Assembly (NCBI GenBank): GCA_002118135.1
Contig: BDIU01000147.1
Location: 1 to 64,000, forward strand
Origin: Trebouxia sp. TZW2008
Taxonomy: Eukaryota; Chlorophyta; Trebouxiophyceae; Trebouxiales; Trebouxiaceae
DNA: 64,000 nucleotides
Direction of reading: 5' to 3'
The first letter of the stretch is position 1, and every line of letters starts with the position of its first letter. The notes below the pieces were generated by a model. The model did not search any database, was not told the DNA's origin, and saw only the letters and a program-made list of their open reading frames with translations. Below are positions 34,214 through 62,900 of this stretch, one piece after another. A program made the translations under genes and the position numbers.

Positions 34214-35204
34214 GGCACCTAGACAGTAGCTGTCAGCAGAGGCATGAAGCTCTGTTATAGCCCAATGCACATGCTTGAAGAAGCTTCAAGCTTGAAAATG
34301 GCGTTGCAGACATGCTGCATCCGCCATGAGGTGCCATCAATACCTCATTGCACATTAGCAGAACTTACTGTGACCCAGCTTCAAATGCTGACAAGAGTCT
34401 AGCATGGTGGCAGGCAGTGTATTTGATTCATTTCATGTGGACACGTAAAGCTTCATGCGTTGTCAACATCATTTATGTTTGACGCCTTTGAGGAAGTGCG
34501 CTGCCCTGAATGCTGGCTGCGTGACAAGTTCAGCAGAAATTCACCTCTCTGATCTGCGCTCCTCCTGTTCTTCTAGCTCCACTGTTAACTCCACGTCTCT
34601 AGTCATCGTGCTCAAGTCTTGGCACTCGACATCAGCGACAGTGTAACCACGCTTGTCGTCAGGCGAGACCTCACCGCGTCCAAGCAATCGTGTGGGCAGA
34701 AAGCTTCAGCATTGCCAGAATTCCATGCGTGCCAAATGTTAATGTGCCCATTAAGATGGCGGCTATGGGGACCCCCACTGTCCACTAGGGAGTGACCCCT
34801 AGTGAGGGTCTGGCAGCTTGAGCGTCAACGTGTAAAAAGGCCGCGAACGGGCGTGCGGGATCGCGTGTCTTGCTGCAGGGTGGGGAGTGCTCAACTCCAA
34901 ACGAACGTCGGTAGCCTACTGCCATTTGGCATCCGATCATGCTGGGAAAGCTGTCGGTCTCGGTGGAAGCTTGCATGCTTTGCATCATGCTGCTGTGATC
35001 ACGTGCCTAACCATACATCAGCTGTGAAGATCCTGTCTGCCCCTGACATGGGTAAGGCATATAAGTACCTATTTTAGCACTGAGTGTGTGAACCTTGTAT
35101 GTTGTGTGCAGTGAGATCAGCTATCAGGTTGTCAGTCTTGCTGACATGGACCAAGCGTGACATGCCAGGCAGTGTAAAAGATTCCGGATGGTCATCTGCT
35201 GTTC

Positions 35205-35345
35205 ATTCTGTTCTGACATATTCCAAGAGTCACAGCAGCTGAGCACAGGCCTCTTTTCTGTTGTGACCCAGCGACCTTTCTGCTTGGAGATCTGCAGCCC
35301 ATCGTTTTTGAGACCAGCCTTGCTGAACACAGCCCTCGCGTAGAG
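35205..35345 (-). other. Possible exon-like stretch, unassigned
   Basis: The minus strand reads ARAVFSKAGLKNDGLQISKQ and continues with a Lys/Arg-rich piece for about 45 codons. Composition looks coding, but no family is recognised, no ATG or splice partner is identifiable, and it may be a gene remnant. Confidence 0.2.
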
Positions 35346-35942
35346 TCCTACAATGCCAGTTCTGCCTCATGCAGCCCATGTCAACTGGCCTGAGCAGACA
35401 CTCCCAATGCAGCTAGCCTGAAAAGCCAGTGTGGTGTGATGCAGCTCAACATCAACAGGCTTGCGCAATGTGGGCTTCCTCCCACGCTTTCAACAGGCCA
35501 GCTCTGTTTCACGCAGCCATAGCTGCATGTCCCAAATGGCAGTTTCTGCTCAAAACCCCCAACAGCCAGCCTTGCCAAATGCAGGCCCAAGACCAGCAAT
35601 CTCAGTGTTGCAAGCTTCAATTGGTGTCAATGCCATGCCCAAATCCCTCAGAAGATCAAGTGATGCACTTGTTGTCAAAGCTCCTGAAAGCCTCACTTGC
35701 TGCAGCGTTTGCTCACAGCTGCAATGATCAGACTTGCCTAGCGCAGCTCTTAGCTCATGCTCACGGGCCTGTCAGTGAAAGTCAACCTTGCCTTTGCCCA
35801 GCCTAAGTCTGCCAGATGAAACTCTAGATTTTGAGATCATGCTTTGATTACCTCCAGCCATGCTGGACTCCAATGTCAGCATAAGGACCAGTGCAACAGA
35901 AGTCCCCACAAGCTACAGCCTGCAGTGCTCGTAAAGTAATAT

Positions 35943-36168
35943 TGTGACTCACACAAGTATACAAGTGCACTGCACGTGGAGTGCCTAGACAATCATGCTG
36001 GTAATGCTCAAAAGCAAGCGCGGCACTACCTCATGCAAGGAGCAGATGCGCCGCCTGAGATTGCCGACGATGAAGGTAATCTGGACAAAACCTGTATGTG
36101 CGTTAGTACAGCTTTGCATTGATGCAACGCATATGTGTTTGCATGCTTGTAATTTAGACTGTGCATGC

Positions 36169-36234
<66 letters not shown>

Positions 36235-36419
36235 TGTTCAGTGGAACAACACGCACCTAGTGCATTGTTGGCTTCTTGTTGTCATACGTGCAGTGAGATG
36301 TCTGAGGTCAGAGCTAAATTTGCTGCTGCTGGAAGGTGATTTGATGCTATCACCCCTGCAATTTCAGCAAATGGGAGCAGCGGGCATGCGAGTCTGTGGC
36401 TCAGTGCTGTGGCTTTGAC
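35943..36419 (+). other. Possible small two-exon gene end, unassigned
   Basis: An open stretch to 36075 ending HYLMQGADAPPEIADDE could splice (GTAATC at 36076) over the AT tract to an acceptor near 36294, continuing VRCLRSELNLLLLEGD to a TGA near 36417. The phases match, but no start codon or homology is recognised. It could instead be an upstream part of the transporter gene or chance. Confidence 0.18.
36172..36231. repeat. (AT)30 dinucleotide microsatellite
   Basis: An uninterrupted AT/TA run of about 60 bases, followed directly by GCATG. Likely length-variable. Confidence 0.97.
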
Positions 36420-36564
36420 TGACCGAGGCAGCCACGTGCTGCTCGTACCCATCTCTGCACGTGCAGGCACCTGCATGTTGGCACATGCTCAGGCAGTTTG
36501 GATATACAACAGTCTTTTGAGCCTGGATCGCTAACGACTCTTGTGTCGCGGTGTCGGCGCAAAC

Positions 36565-39500
36565 ATGGCAGACAAAGCGCCAGCATCAGGTATTCAAGCG
36601 CGTTCGTCGGCAGGTCAGCGTCAGGGCTGTCGGAAGGACGGCCGAGCGCAGGGCAGAACTTCGTTCGGGTGTCAGTCACAGGCGACAACAAGTACACCGT
36701 GCTACCGGAAGACGTTGCCAAGGTTACAGGCAATGCAGACCTCATCAAACCACTGCCAGGTAAACGCGCAGGGCGGTGAAGCCAAGGCTGGCAGCTTTCG
36801 TCTCGCAAGATTTGCTTGATCACAACATCTGCAGACCCGTATTCGAGCTTTGCTTATGCTTAGCGATTGTCGATACTGCATGCAATGATGCCCTCGAATT
36901 GCAGGGCCCTCTGCATCTGGCTACAAGCGACAATCGGCGCTTTTCTTGCAAGCTATACGTGTAAACCTATCGGACTATGCATATATGGTGCAGGCAAGCC
37001 TTTGAACAGTGATGTCGAAGGTGGCGTCCAAGGGGCCGTCGGAGGGATTATCATAGAGCCACTGCGGTGGCATCATTTGCTGACGCCGAAGGGCTGGAAA
37101 CGCCTGACTTCGGAAGGGCACACCTTCGCCGATGCCATACTGACAGTCGCCATGGCTCAGATAGGTATGGCTGTCTGTCTGACGCCAAAAGGTTGTGCAG
37201 ACAGTCAGAACGCAACAGGGCAGGGCACAAAAAGATCTTCCTAACTGAAGGCTTTTGCATCCAGCAGCTGCTGCATCAGCTGCACAGCATACCATAACAG
37301 ATTGGCAGGGTGACCCAAGATTTGACGCAACAAGTCTGTTAAAATTTGAGCATTTGGTTGAGTACAGGGCAAGTCATGCTGGCATGGCCGCATCAGATGT
37401 ATCTCACCGGCATCACCGCTGGTGCTGTATTGATGATCTCAGCTGGATTCTTCAACATATGGAGCATGTGGATTTTGGTCATCTTCTACATGGAGCGCAA
37501 GAATGCAATGGTACAGCCCTATTCTTATTGAAGTTTGCTGTTGATCAATGCTCCCGCAGCTATTACAACTTGTTGGTGCTTGCAATGCCCAGACATAGAT
37601 TTGACACAGTCAGTGAATTGCGATGATATTTCATCTTGCAAGCTCATCAAAACCTTATGCCAGTGGTCATGCATGGTAGCCACTACAGGTGATGTCGAAT
37701 ATAACGCAGTGACATCACCAATCAAAGTCAGTCCTGCTAGACGGTGTTCAAACAGCCAGCATGATCACATGTACAGTGACAGGGTGTATAAGTCACACAT
37801 GACATCATGTCCAGTTGACAATTGCTGACAGGACAAGTCAAGCAGTAGGAGTATGGCACCAGCATCATGATGTTGTGACCATGACTAGGTCAGTGATGGT
37901 GATGATGATGACTGTACTGTACAAAACAAACACTAGCCGATGCTCAGCATGTAGGTGTATGGCATAAGGTGTCATCACCCAAATTATGCGCGATAAAAGG
38001 CAGGACCGCAGAAATCGCCATCATTTTGAATGTGCATGCTGCAGATTAAAGAAGGTACTTGGTGGGAGGAAGGCGGCGTAAGAAGAACAGTCACCCAGCT
38101 ACATGAGGTCATTGGTTTCTTTGGTGGCAAATGGTTGCAGCTACTCACCCAGTTCCTGGTGGCAATTAGCCTGTTGGGCACCTGCATTGCCCAGGTTGTA
38201 GCATCAGCAGGCAACCTATACTCCATTGACAACAGTCACTCCAAGAGGTGAGCCACAGATGAAGCTAACTGCACCTACTCACACATTTCCTGGTGGCAAT
38301 CAGCTCATTTGAAACCTGCATTGCCTAAATTGTTGCGTCAGCTGACAACCTGTATTCCATTCACAACAGTGACTCCAAGAGACGGGCCACAAATCAAAGA
38401 TGCCTGTTTGCTTGACGTGTGGCATGAACTGACATTACAGCAATGGGACTTCACCTTATGAGCACTATGTCACAAGTTTTGCCCAAATACATGTTGACTG
38501 GGCACATGCTTCCACGAGCTGCTGCTACAGGTAGTCTGTGGAGCTTTCATTGTCCAGCAAGTCTGAGCCCAAATGACACCAAAAAGTGGCACTTTGTGCT
38601 TCTGGTGGTCATTGTGTCAGATTTGCTTAGCGTGACTGTGTATATCATCTTAAGCCTGATACAGTCACTGCTGTGTTGCAGAACTTATGAGCTGGCCTTT
38701 GGAGCGGCATTGGTGTGCTTCTCCTTTGTGCCAACATTCAAGCATTTTCGCATGCTCAACGTGGTTGGCATCATTGGTACCACATTTACAGAATGGAAAA
38801 CTTTTGGACTTTGCATGTCAATGATTTGTGACCCCACCTGACAGACCATGATTTCCTTTGGCACATGATTGTGTCAGGCTGTCATCCAGCACATGGACAG
38901 GCTATGATGACTGTTGCAGATTGCAAAGCTGTGTATCATTTGTGTAGTTGTGCACATGTACTGACACCATTCTGATTTGCAACCAACAAAACCTCTCAGA
39001 GTGCATGCGCATCACAGGTACATCTTTGCAGCAGCCCTTCAGCATGGCATCAAGCCAGGCTACCACAACGGCAGCCCCCCCAGCAGGGAGGGCTTCTTCA
39101 TCGGAACAGCCACGCTTGCCAGTGGCGGTCACTCCAACTGTTTGTATGTACTCCCTTTGCCTGCTTCCCTGTGTGCGTGCCAGTCTGCCTGCCTGCCTAT
39201 GCTTCCTGTGCATCTGGTGGTCGGTTGGTCCAACTGTTTGTCTGTCTGTATGTCTGTCTGTGCGCCCGTCTGTCTGTTTGTGATATGCACATTCATGTGA
39301 TGGTTCCCCAATCCAACTGTGTGACCAAGAGATGAATGCACTCCCACACTTCCCGCCTAATACTCTCTGCGCTGCTGTGTAGTTGAGCACTGTGCTATTT
39401 GCAGAGAAATGATGGACGTGATGCAAAACTCTAGGCAGTATGACTGGGCATTTGGCTTGGGGTATTTGTACAGCTACATCTTGACAGTGCCCCACAGCAT

Positions 39501-41709
39501 TGCTATCAACTTGGCTTTTCCAACAGAGATTGCCAAGCAAGGTTAGACGTTACACCTGCTGCAAGCATATGTCCATGCACGCTGTATGAATGGCTGTCGT
39601 GTCAGTTGCAGCGCCAGAACGTCATGCATGTTGCTGTCAAGGCACAAATCAGCCACGTCACACAATCAGATTTGTACCCCACACGTGTAGCCCGTGCTGC
39701 CTCATGCTCTTGCTAACAGTACTGTTTACCACTTTTGCACAGATCTGCATCAAGTTTTGTTGCGTGTAATAACAACAGCATGCAATGCACGGTCTGCCCA
39801 TATAGCCATATGTGGCACGCACTTGCACAGTCACAATACATGCTGCGAGTATGTCTGTGTATGTATGCTGTACCTATGCTGGACATATAGTGCTTCTGCC
39901 ACCTGACTTCCTGGTGATTTGCAGACAATGTAGTCACTATACATGCCACATATACATGATGCTGCTGCTTGTCTGACTTCCTGATGCACAGCAGACAATA
40001 TATATGGGGTCCTGCGGTCACCAAAGCCAAGAAGATCAGTGTTTGGCGCATGAACACTTGCCACATCACTGCCTGGAAACGCTCATACAGTCAAAATAAA
40101 TGCCGCATGTACATGATTGTCTGACTTCCTGATGCACTGCAGACAACGTATACGGCGTCCTGCCGGTGACCACAGCCAAGAAGATTAGTGTGTGGCTCAT
40201 GATCATCCATCAGTTCATTGCCTGGAGTCTGTATTGCAACCCACTTCTCTACATGTAAGCCCTTTGCTTAAGCTACTGCCAATGTTGCCAATGTCAACCA
40301 CTGAACTCAGCATCTTTGCTATGTATCTATCTAAGAGCACCCTGACTGCAGCTGATTGTTTGACAGGCTGATATTCTAGTGTGTGAGGCCTCCAGTGCGC
40401 ACTGCTGCAGTCATGCAGAGGTTTGCTGACAGCTTCAGTGATCGAGATGAGTCATTTGACCTGTTAGATAGTAGATGAGCTGATTTGTAAAACTTGCTGC
40501 ACCTGAGTCAAGTGTTGCAGCCCTCAATTTACTGCTGGTTCCAGATCACACAAAAAGCATACATGGGCTTGTACAAAAAGGCGAGGCTGGTATTTGTTTG
40601 TATCATATACTGCAACAAGTGGTGGGTGGTTGTACCTTCACTGCTCTCAGCTTGTTGCAGGTGGGAAAAAGTGATCCACACCCACACAAAGCCCTACTAC
40701 ATCCGCTTGCCCTCCCGCTTGCCAGCAGGTCAGCTCTCATGCTCTGCTACCAAGTCTGCATCTCTTGGCCTGCAAGCCAGCAAGCCATGTCTGTAGTGCT
40801 GCTGCGCCTCTGCATGCTCAGCACATTGTGCATGGTCTGAAGTGCTGCTGCAGCTCTACGTGCTCAGCACATTGTGCATGGTCTGAAGCTCATACTTTGT
40901 TGTGGCTCACGTGTGTACCAACAGCAACACTATGCATGAACTGTGATGTACACAATACAGCATGCGACCCTTCAGCAGAGCACTGACATGTGACATTCCA
41001 GCAATTGATTGGCATGCGACTCATGAGGACAGCATTGATAAGCAACATAGCCCAGACATCCCTCTCACATAGCTGTGTGCTTGCAGCTCTTCTGATATGG
41101 TTCATCGGGGTGTTGTTCCCCTTCTACTCCATCATCAACTCATTCTTTGCAGCCATCACTGGGCCCTTCATTGGCTTTGCCATCCCCCTGCTGCTGTTCA
41201 ATTGGTACTACCGCACTGCAGAACGCCGCAGGAACTGCCCAGTCCAGCCTTCCAAGTAAGCTGATTGCAGTTAGTTTTTTCTGGATGCTGCAACTGCACT
41301 TTTCCAGTAGAACGGCTCTTGATCACTTCACCTTGTAAGGCAGAACTTTGCAAGCAGCAATCTAGCAAGCAATGAGCAATCTTCAACCATCTCTGGACCT
41401 GCAGATATGTCTGCTTAACAAGCACAGCTTGCTCATGCAGTGATGTGCTCGCTCTGAAAAGCATTCTTGCAGTCCAAATGATGTGTAATGCAACATTTCT
41501 GTTGTGCGTACAGGTTTTGGGGCGCTTACGGTTGGACTCCACTGTTTGGGATCAACATTGCAATGACATTGCTTTACCTGGTGGCCAAGTTTGGTTTTGG
41601 TGTGGTATACAACATCAGGTCTATCAAGCGGAATGTGAAGACCTTTGGCGTCTTTGCTGAATGCTACCAATGCCCTGCAAACTACAAGCAGCACCTCAAG
41701 CACTCATAA
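36565..41709 (+). CDS. AUX1/LAX-like amino-acid/auxin permease, about 12 exons
   Basis: Multi-pass proton-coupled permease of the AAAP family, most like plant AUX1/LAX auxin influx carriers; about 523-530 aa, plasma-membrane by inference. Exons: 36565-36589, 36652-36759, 36994-37164, 37368-37510, 38045-38247, 38682-38816 (or to 38795), 39018-39143, 39405-39541, 40143-40254, 40661-40728, 41087-41255, 41514-41709. Landmarks in AUX1 order: HTFADAILTVAMAQIGQVML, GGKWLQLLTQFLVAISLLG, RTYELAFGAALVCFSFVPTF, GGHSNCLEMMDVMQ (AUX1 GGHAVTVEIMHAM), LMIIHQFIAWSLYCNPLLYM, WEKVIHTHTKPYYIR, FIGVLFPFYSIINSFF, and the diagnostic C-terminal NVKTFGVFAECYQC. Roughly ten membrane spans are visible. Weak points: the 62-bp first intron and start, and the exon 6 donor, where family alignment favours a GA donor over a GT 21 bases later. 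Auxin transport is not proven; amino-acid transport is possible. Confidence 0.88.
38270..38395 (+). pseudogene. Copy of transporter exon 5 3' end
   Basis: Text from TTCCTGGTGGCAAT through CCATTGACAACAGTCACTCC of exon 5 recurs about 125 bp downstream with altered CTGCATTGCCTAAATTG (an in-frame stop in the exon frame) and AGAGACGGG in place of the AGAGGTGAG donor, so the donor is lost. Confidence 0.88.
39190..39283. repeat. CTGT/TGCC-rich low-complexity tract
   Basis: (TGCC)n at 39186-39200 and CTGTCTGTATGTCTGTCTGT at about 39240-39262 lie in transporter intron 7. Confidence 0.8.
39924..40080 (+). pseudogene. Two copies of transporter exon 9 start
   Basis: Acceptor plus start GCAGACAA(T/C) recurs at about 39924 (short) and 39991, ahead of the genuine start at 40143. 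The second copy keeps GTCCTGC-GGT-ACCA-AGCCAAGAAGAT and CACTGCCTGGA, with frame damage. Confidence 0.85.
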
Positions 41710-43035
41710 GCTTGTGCATTTTTTGTACATTCTATGATTTATGCCTTCAGTAACCAGGCAGATGAGCTTCAAAGAAGTCTGATGAAAAGAATTTTGAGAT
41801 GAAATGTGGTACTGAATGGAAGCGCAATGTTACTGAAAGCAAGCGGATGAAGTAGATATAAGCATCATGACAGCAGCTTCTGTATGTGGCAGCAGACTCA
41901 CCTCTGCCTGAAGAAGCCTGACTGATTTTAGACAGTTGTTGTACATAGTCTGTGGGTGCAAAGTTTGTCTATTTTGCAGCGCCACAGTATTGCGCCACAT
42001 CTAGAATGTGCAGCATATGATTTGCCATCGTACAGAGGCAAGGACACGCTGCAAATTGTGAAGACATGTACTGTACAGTTGAACTGTAAATGTCTATCAC
42101 AGGGTAGCGCTAGCTTTGATCTGCACCAACAGTTGATTCTACAGTGCCTGCTGTAGCTTCCGATCTAAACATCAGGGTGTGCGAAAGTTCTGTTGTAAAC
42201 AGGCTTGGCATGTTCTTGTACACATGCATGTTGCAAGCTGTTGTCTCACACAGCTGAGTATCAACACCGCTTGGGCTTTCATCATCATTGCTGGCAGCTG
42301 CATGCTGTTGTGACACACGGACTTTTCACCCGTCAAGAAGCCTGATCATGTCTGATTATGGACTCTGTTCATCCTTTCATACTTTGTTTGATCCCACAAA
42401 ATGTCTCGATCAACCTTGACTTACAAGGGCCAGCAGATGCAATGTGAAATTGTTGCATTCACCTGCCATGCGGCATGCACTACTGTCTAAAAATTGCTTG
42501 GAAGGCGCGCTGTGTTGTCTGACTCGACAACGCTGCCGACAGATGCGTTGTGTATGCCAGCATCGTCAAGCATTCAAAAGAATGGTTTGCTCCGTCAAGC
42601 AGTGACACTGATCTGACAAAGCAGCTTAAGTAGTGCACCTCATGATTTGCGCCAATCATCAGCATGATGATACTGATGCTAAATCTTCTGATTTTTTGTT
42701 TCTGGGACGTGGTCAAGTCCAAGAATGCTAACTTGAGGCTAGTCTGTTTGATACACACTATGCTTTTAACCTGCAGCACCTGCTTACTACAGGACTCTGA
42801 AACATGAAGTCAAGGCATTATGCCCCGCTATATACTGAAGGACACAAAACAGGCAGCAGAGCAGGGTGCATTTCCTGTCCTGAACATACTGAGTTTGATC
42901 AACAGCACTCGACACAACCACTCATATGGTACACAAGACAAACACAAAGCAGACTGGCGACATTGGACTTCGGCCACACACCCCTAGTCCATGTGCTGGA
43001 AAGTGTGACCAGTTACAAACACAAAACAAGACCAG
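41710..43035. other. Convergent intergenic region; no gene seen
   Basis: This lies between the stop codons of the transporter (+) and GCN2 (-). It presumably contains both 3' UTRs. Open frames here are short and without motif. Confidence 0.5.
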
Positions 43036-59081
<16,046 letters not shown>

Positions 59082-59976
59082 GATCACATCCGACAGAACC
59101 TATCTGACGCGACAAATCTGCACCGCGATGGCGATGGTCAGCGCAAGCTTAGAGCAATTGCGCAATGACTGAGAGCGTTTCGAACGTCGGAACGACCCCG
59201 TTGAAGACCAAGAAGAGTTACGGCTGCAAAACTGTTTTATGACTTTTGGACAAAATTCCATATACAACAAAATATCATGATAAACTGGTGATGTAACAAC
59301 ATCATGCAGTGAGGTGCGGAATCTGCCCATACGCTTTGATCAAGCAGTGCAATTCTGCTATAGCACTTTTGAAACACTGATGAGCAGGGCAAAGAATGCA
59401 GCACAATTTGCATATGCCATAATGTGATAGCATACAGCATTGCACAGGAGGGCCGTACCTGTGTTGAGGCCTTGCTGGCCGCAAGCAGAGGAAGGCCTCT
59501 CAGACAGCTTGCTGCTGTTGAGCGATCCCTGACCCTCAACACCACTGGTGTAGGATGCTGTTGGGCTAGAAGCCGCAGACTCCCCAGACAGTGCAGTGTA
59601 CAACTCCAATGCACCAGTCGTGTTGGCTTCTTACAAACAACCTTATAGTTACAAGCCAATCTTACAAAACTGGCAAGTGCTATGCTATAATGACCTACAC
59701 ACCCAAGAGGCGAGCCTACCCTACTGCAGGCACCCTGCTTGTGTTCACGTATACTTCATATGATCATCTAACAATCACCATCATTGCAATTGTTCATCAC
59801 GTGCACAACACTTCACGTCACATCTTGACTGCAAGGAGTCTGCACAATCACGCATGCATCATATGATCAACTAAGCCTCTACAGAGCCCAGATCGCTTAT
59901 ACCAACCATATCGACCTTGACATCAACTACCAACCAAATCTTGATAGGCTTGAAACATTCAAGTGTCTTGTAATCA
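59082..59976. other. GCN2 5' flank; no confident gene
   Basis: The first 150 bp likely hold the GCN2 5' UTR and promoter. At 59457-59610 the minus strand has a 50-codon open piece (LYTALSGESAASSPTASY) with a GTACGG donor but no start or partner; it may be an untranslated or chance stretch. Confidence 0.4.
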
Positions 59977-62900
59977 CTACTTTTGAACGGCATTACCAGC
60001 TGACATGGCAATTTCTTGACCTGAAGTCAACATGTTTTGCAGGACTTGTTTGTGCTCATCAAGCCATTTGTACACATGGCTGGTTGACACCACCAGCTGA
60101 CTTGCAACTGCAGGATCCTTGCTCTTGTCTTGAGTGCCAGTTGCCAGGTCTCGCACCTCTTGTGCTGGCAGCTTGAACAGCCTCAAGAGAGCTGTGTGCA
60201 ATGGCTTTGGGTTGCGCTGACCATCCTGACCGCCTGTACAGCCAAACTGCTGATGCTATAGTGGAAGTCATGATCAGTGCGTTTGTAGTGTATACAGACT
60301 ACATGTGTATGTAGACTACATGTTGCACACTCACGTGTAGTCTGTATACATGTGTGTGTACAACATGTATACAGACTGGCTTGCTGAAAGACAGCTACTT
60401 GGTGACGACTGTCGGTACCTAGCAAGACCTTTGAGCCCAATCAGCCTGCGATCTTATAGATAGATAGACAGACACACAAGCGCAACGCAAAGTGACCCTC
60501 TATCAAGCGAGCAACACCGCTTGCCTAGAGTGAATGCCGAGTTGCTGATGCTTGAGGCAGCATATGCAAGCAATGGCAAGCAGGACTTGCCTGGGCAAAC
60601 GCATGAGGCAGCATATGCAAGCACAAGCCAGCAGGACTTGCCTACGCTGAATGTGATGCTATCAACCCCAATGACTACTGCTGTGTCCTGCAGCCCCACT
60701 AACTGTGCAGCCCAGCTCAGCATCAGCACAAAGCAGCTTGCCACAAGTGCGCAAGCATTGCAAGTTGCGGCAGTTATGGCACCTGTGTTTGCTCCAAAGC
60801 TGCTGACGCATGAGGCAGCACATGCAAGCACAGGCGAGCAGGACTTGCCTAGGCTGAATGCGACGCTGTCACCCTGAACGACTGCTGCTGCATCCTGCAG
60901 CCCTACCAACTGTGCAGCCCAGCTCAGCACCACCACAATGCCCAAATCCACTGACAGCCCAGTCAGCTCAACCATATCCACTGCGCCAATCTCAAACCCC
61001 CCTGCAGGGGCAGTCTCCAAACCCCCGGCAATCTCAAACCCCCCTGCAGTCTTGCCATCTTTGCTGTTGGCCACAGCACTGCTACCACCATGCATGGTGT
61101 CACGACCTCCATTCCCTGTCATGCTTGCGTTGCTGCTAGCACGCATGCTGCCATGCCCACCACTGCCTGCCATGTCTGCAGGGTCTGTGCCTGCTTTCAG
61201 ACTTGCTACCATACTTGTGGGATCTGTCCCTGGTCTCAGACTTTCTGCCGTGTTTGTGTAATCTGTGCTTGGTTCTGGGCTTGCTGCCATACTTGTGGGA
61301 GGTGTGCTTGGTTTTGGGCTTGCTGTCATGCGGGTTGGATCTGTGCTTGATTTTGGGCTTGCTGTCATGTGTGTATGGTCTGTTCTTGACTGCAGGCCTG
61401 CTGGTGCTATGGGACTATGGCTGAAGATGGAAGGCTTGGCGGGTAGCACGTAAAAATGGATGGCTTCTGCTTGGTGTAGCTGCACCAGAAGCCACACTGT
61501 TGCTGCCATGCCAAAGAGGCTCAGAGCTTTCTCGGTCAGGCTGACATAGTCCTGTAAGCGTAGCTTGATGGATGGTACAGCCTGCAAAGAGGTCATGTCT
61601 TAGTCACAACTCATATTGCAGTCAGGATGACATGGTCTTGTAGGCGTAGCTTGACGAATGGTACAGAATGCAGATTGTGAAGGGTGGGCAGAACTCATAT
61701 CTCTGTCAGGCTGACATATTCCTGTAGGCGTAGCTTGTGGGCGGTATAGCCTGCAAAGGATAGACAGCGTTCATTTTGCAGTCAGGCTGACAAGTCCTGT
61801 AGGCACAGCTTGGTAGATGGTACAGCCTGCAGGATAGACAAATTTGGTCATACGCGTTTCTCAAAGCTTGAGCATTGCAACAGCTGGGAGGATTCTCTGA
61901 AATTGCAGGTGCGTATGTGGCAATCTGCCTGATTGAACAGGCATCTTTTGTGTGCGCAACCACCATATGCACAGAGATGTGTGGCACGCATGGGTATTGT
62001 CTGAAAAGGCCTGAGCAAGCGTCCAGCCAGTGCATCAGAGCGGCTACTCTCGTCTGTTATTGACCATTATACACCACTTTCATAAAAAGCTCTCCAACAT
62101 CATGCAGTTGTCATTCAGGCTTAAGGCACCTGACCAAGGCAAGCTTCACCAGATCTGGCCTTCAAAACCTCACCTGGTTGTGCCAATTTGCATGCCACTG
62201 CGTTTCATGACAGTGACAAAGTGCAAGATGCTGAGATCAGCTTGCTTGATGGACGCTCTTGATCATGTGTCCGTGTGCACATCATTGTGGCTGGTGACTG
62301 TGCCATTGTTCCAAGTCGCAGGGATTGCATGCTACTATGGTTGATCAGTGCGGCATTGCGCAAGATGCTGAAATGCATGCCGCTGTGTTTGATGACAGTG
62401 ACAAAGTGCAGGATGTTGGGGTACACTTACTTGGTGGATGTTCCTGATCAGTTGTAGTGCTGTCCAGACTTGGCCTTCATCCTTGAGCGCATGAACCAGA
62501 TGAGCACAGATCTGCTGGTCAGGCGTCTGGGAGTGTGCCAGCATGCCCTACATCAATGGGTAAGAATTTCTTGCTCAGTATAACATTGGCCATTCCAAGT
62601 CTCAACATCAGATCATCCTGAAGTGCGAGGCAAAGCAGCTCACTATCATCAGAGCACTTCTGTTCAGCATCAGGATAAGTCAAGTCAAGAACATTACAAC
62701 GCTTAGCACGCCACAACAGTGATGCATGGGGGCATCGTTTAGAACTAGGAACATCATCCCACATGTTGGTTGTTAGGTAAAGCCTCCTGCAGGTGACATT
62801 GCTCATTTTGGACAATTTGGGACAGCTCTGCATATGTATGTATAGAGATCAGCAGCTCACCTGTATGACATGAATTCCTGCATCCAGCTGGTTGCTTGAC

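Larger units (their letters stand above)
34214..36564. other. Intergenic; no confident gene
   Basis: Includes a short perfect hairpin (CACTAGGG at 34783-34790 and CCCTAGTG at 34797-34804), reiterated GCAGC-CAACTGGCCTGA-type text at 35350-35550, and a dinucleotide tract. Two weak coding-like stretches are listed separately. Nothing else is supportable. Confidence 0.4.

Noticed and set aside
36026..36418. Open frames with long (IY)n runs on both strands
   Set aside because: They are only the AT dinucleotide tract read in frame.
39129..39540. 212-codon minus-strand open frame over transporter exons 7 and 8
   Set aside because: It is antisense to exons that fit AUX1 closely and includes a CTGT low-complexity tract read as a TDRQTD-type repeat.
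59358..59609. Coding-like stretch LYTALSGESAASSPTASY on the minus strand
   Set aside because: It lies between the PPR gene stop and the GCN2 start with no ATG or acceptor that gives a gene; noted in the flank entry but not called.
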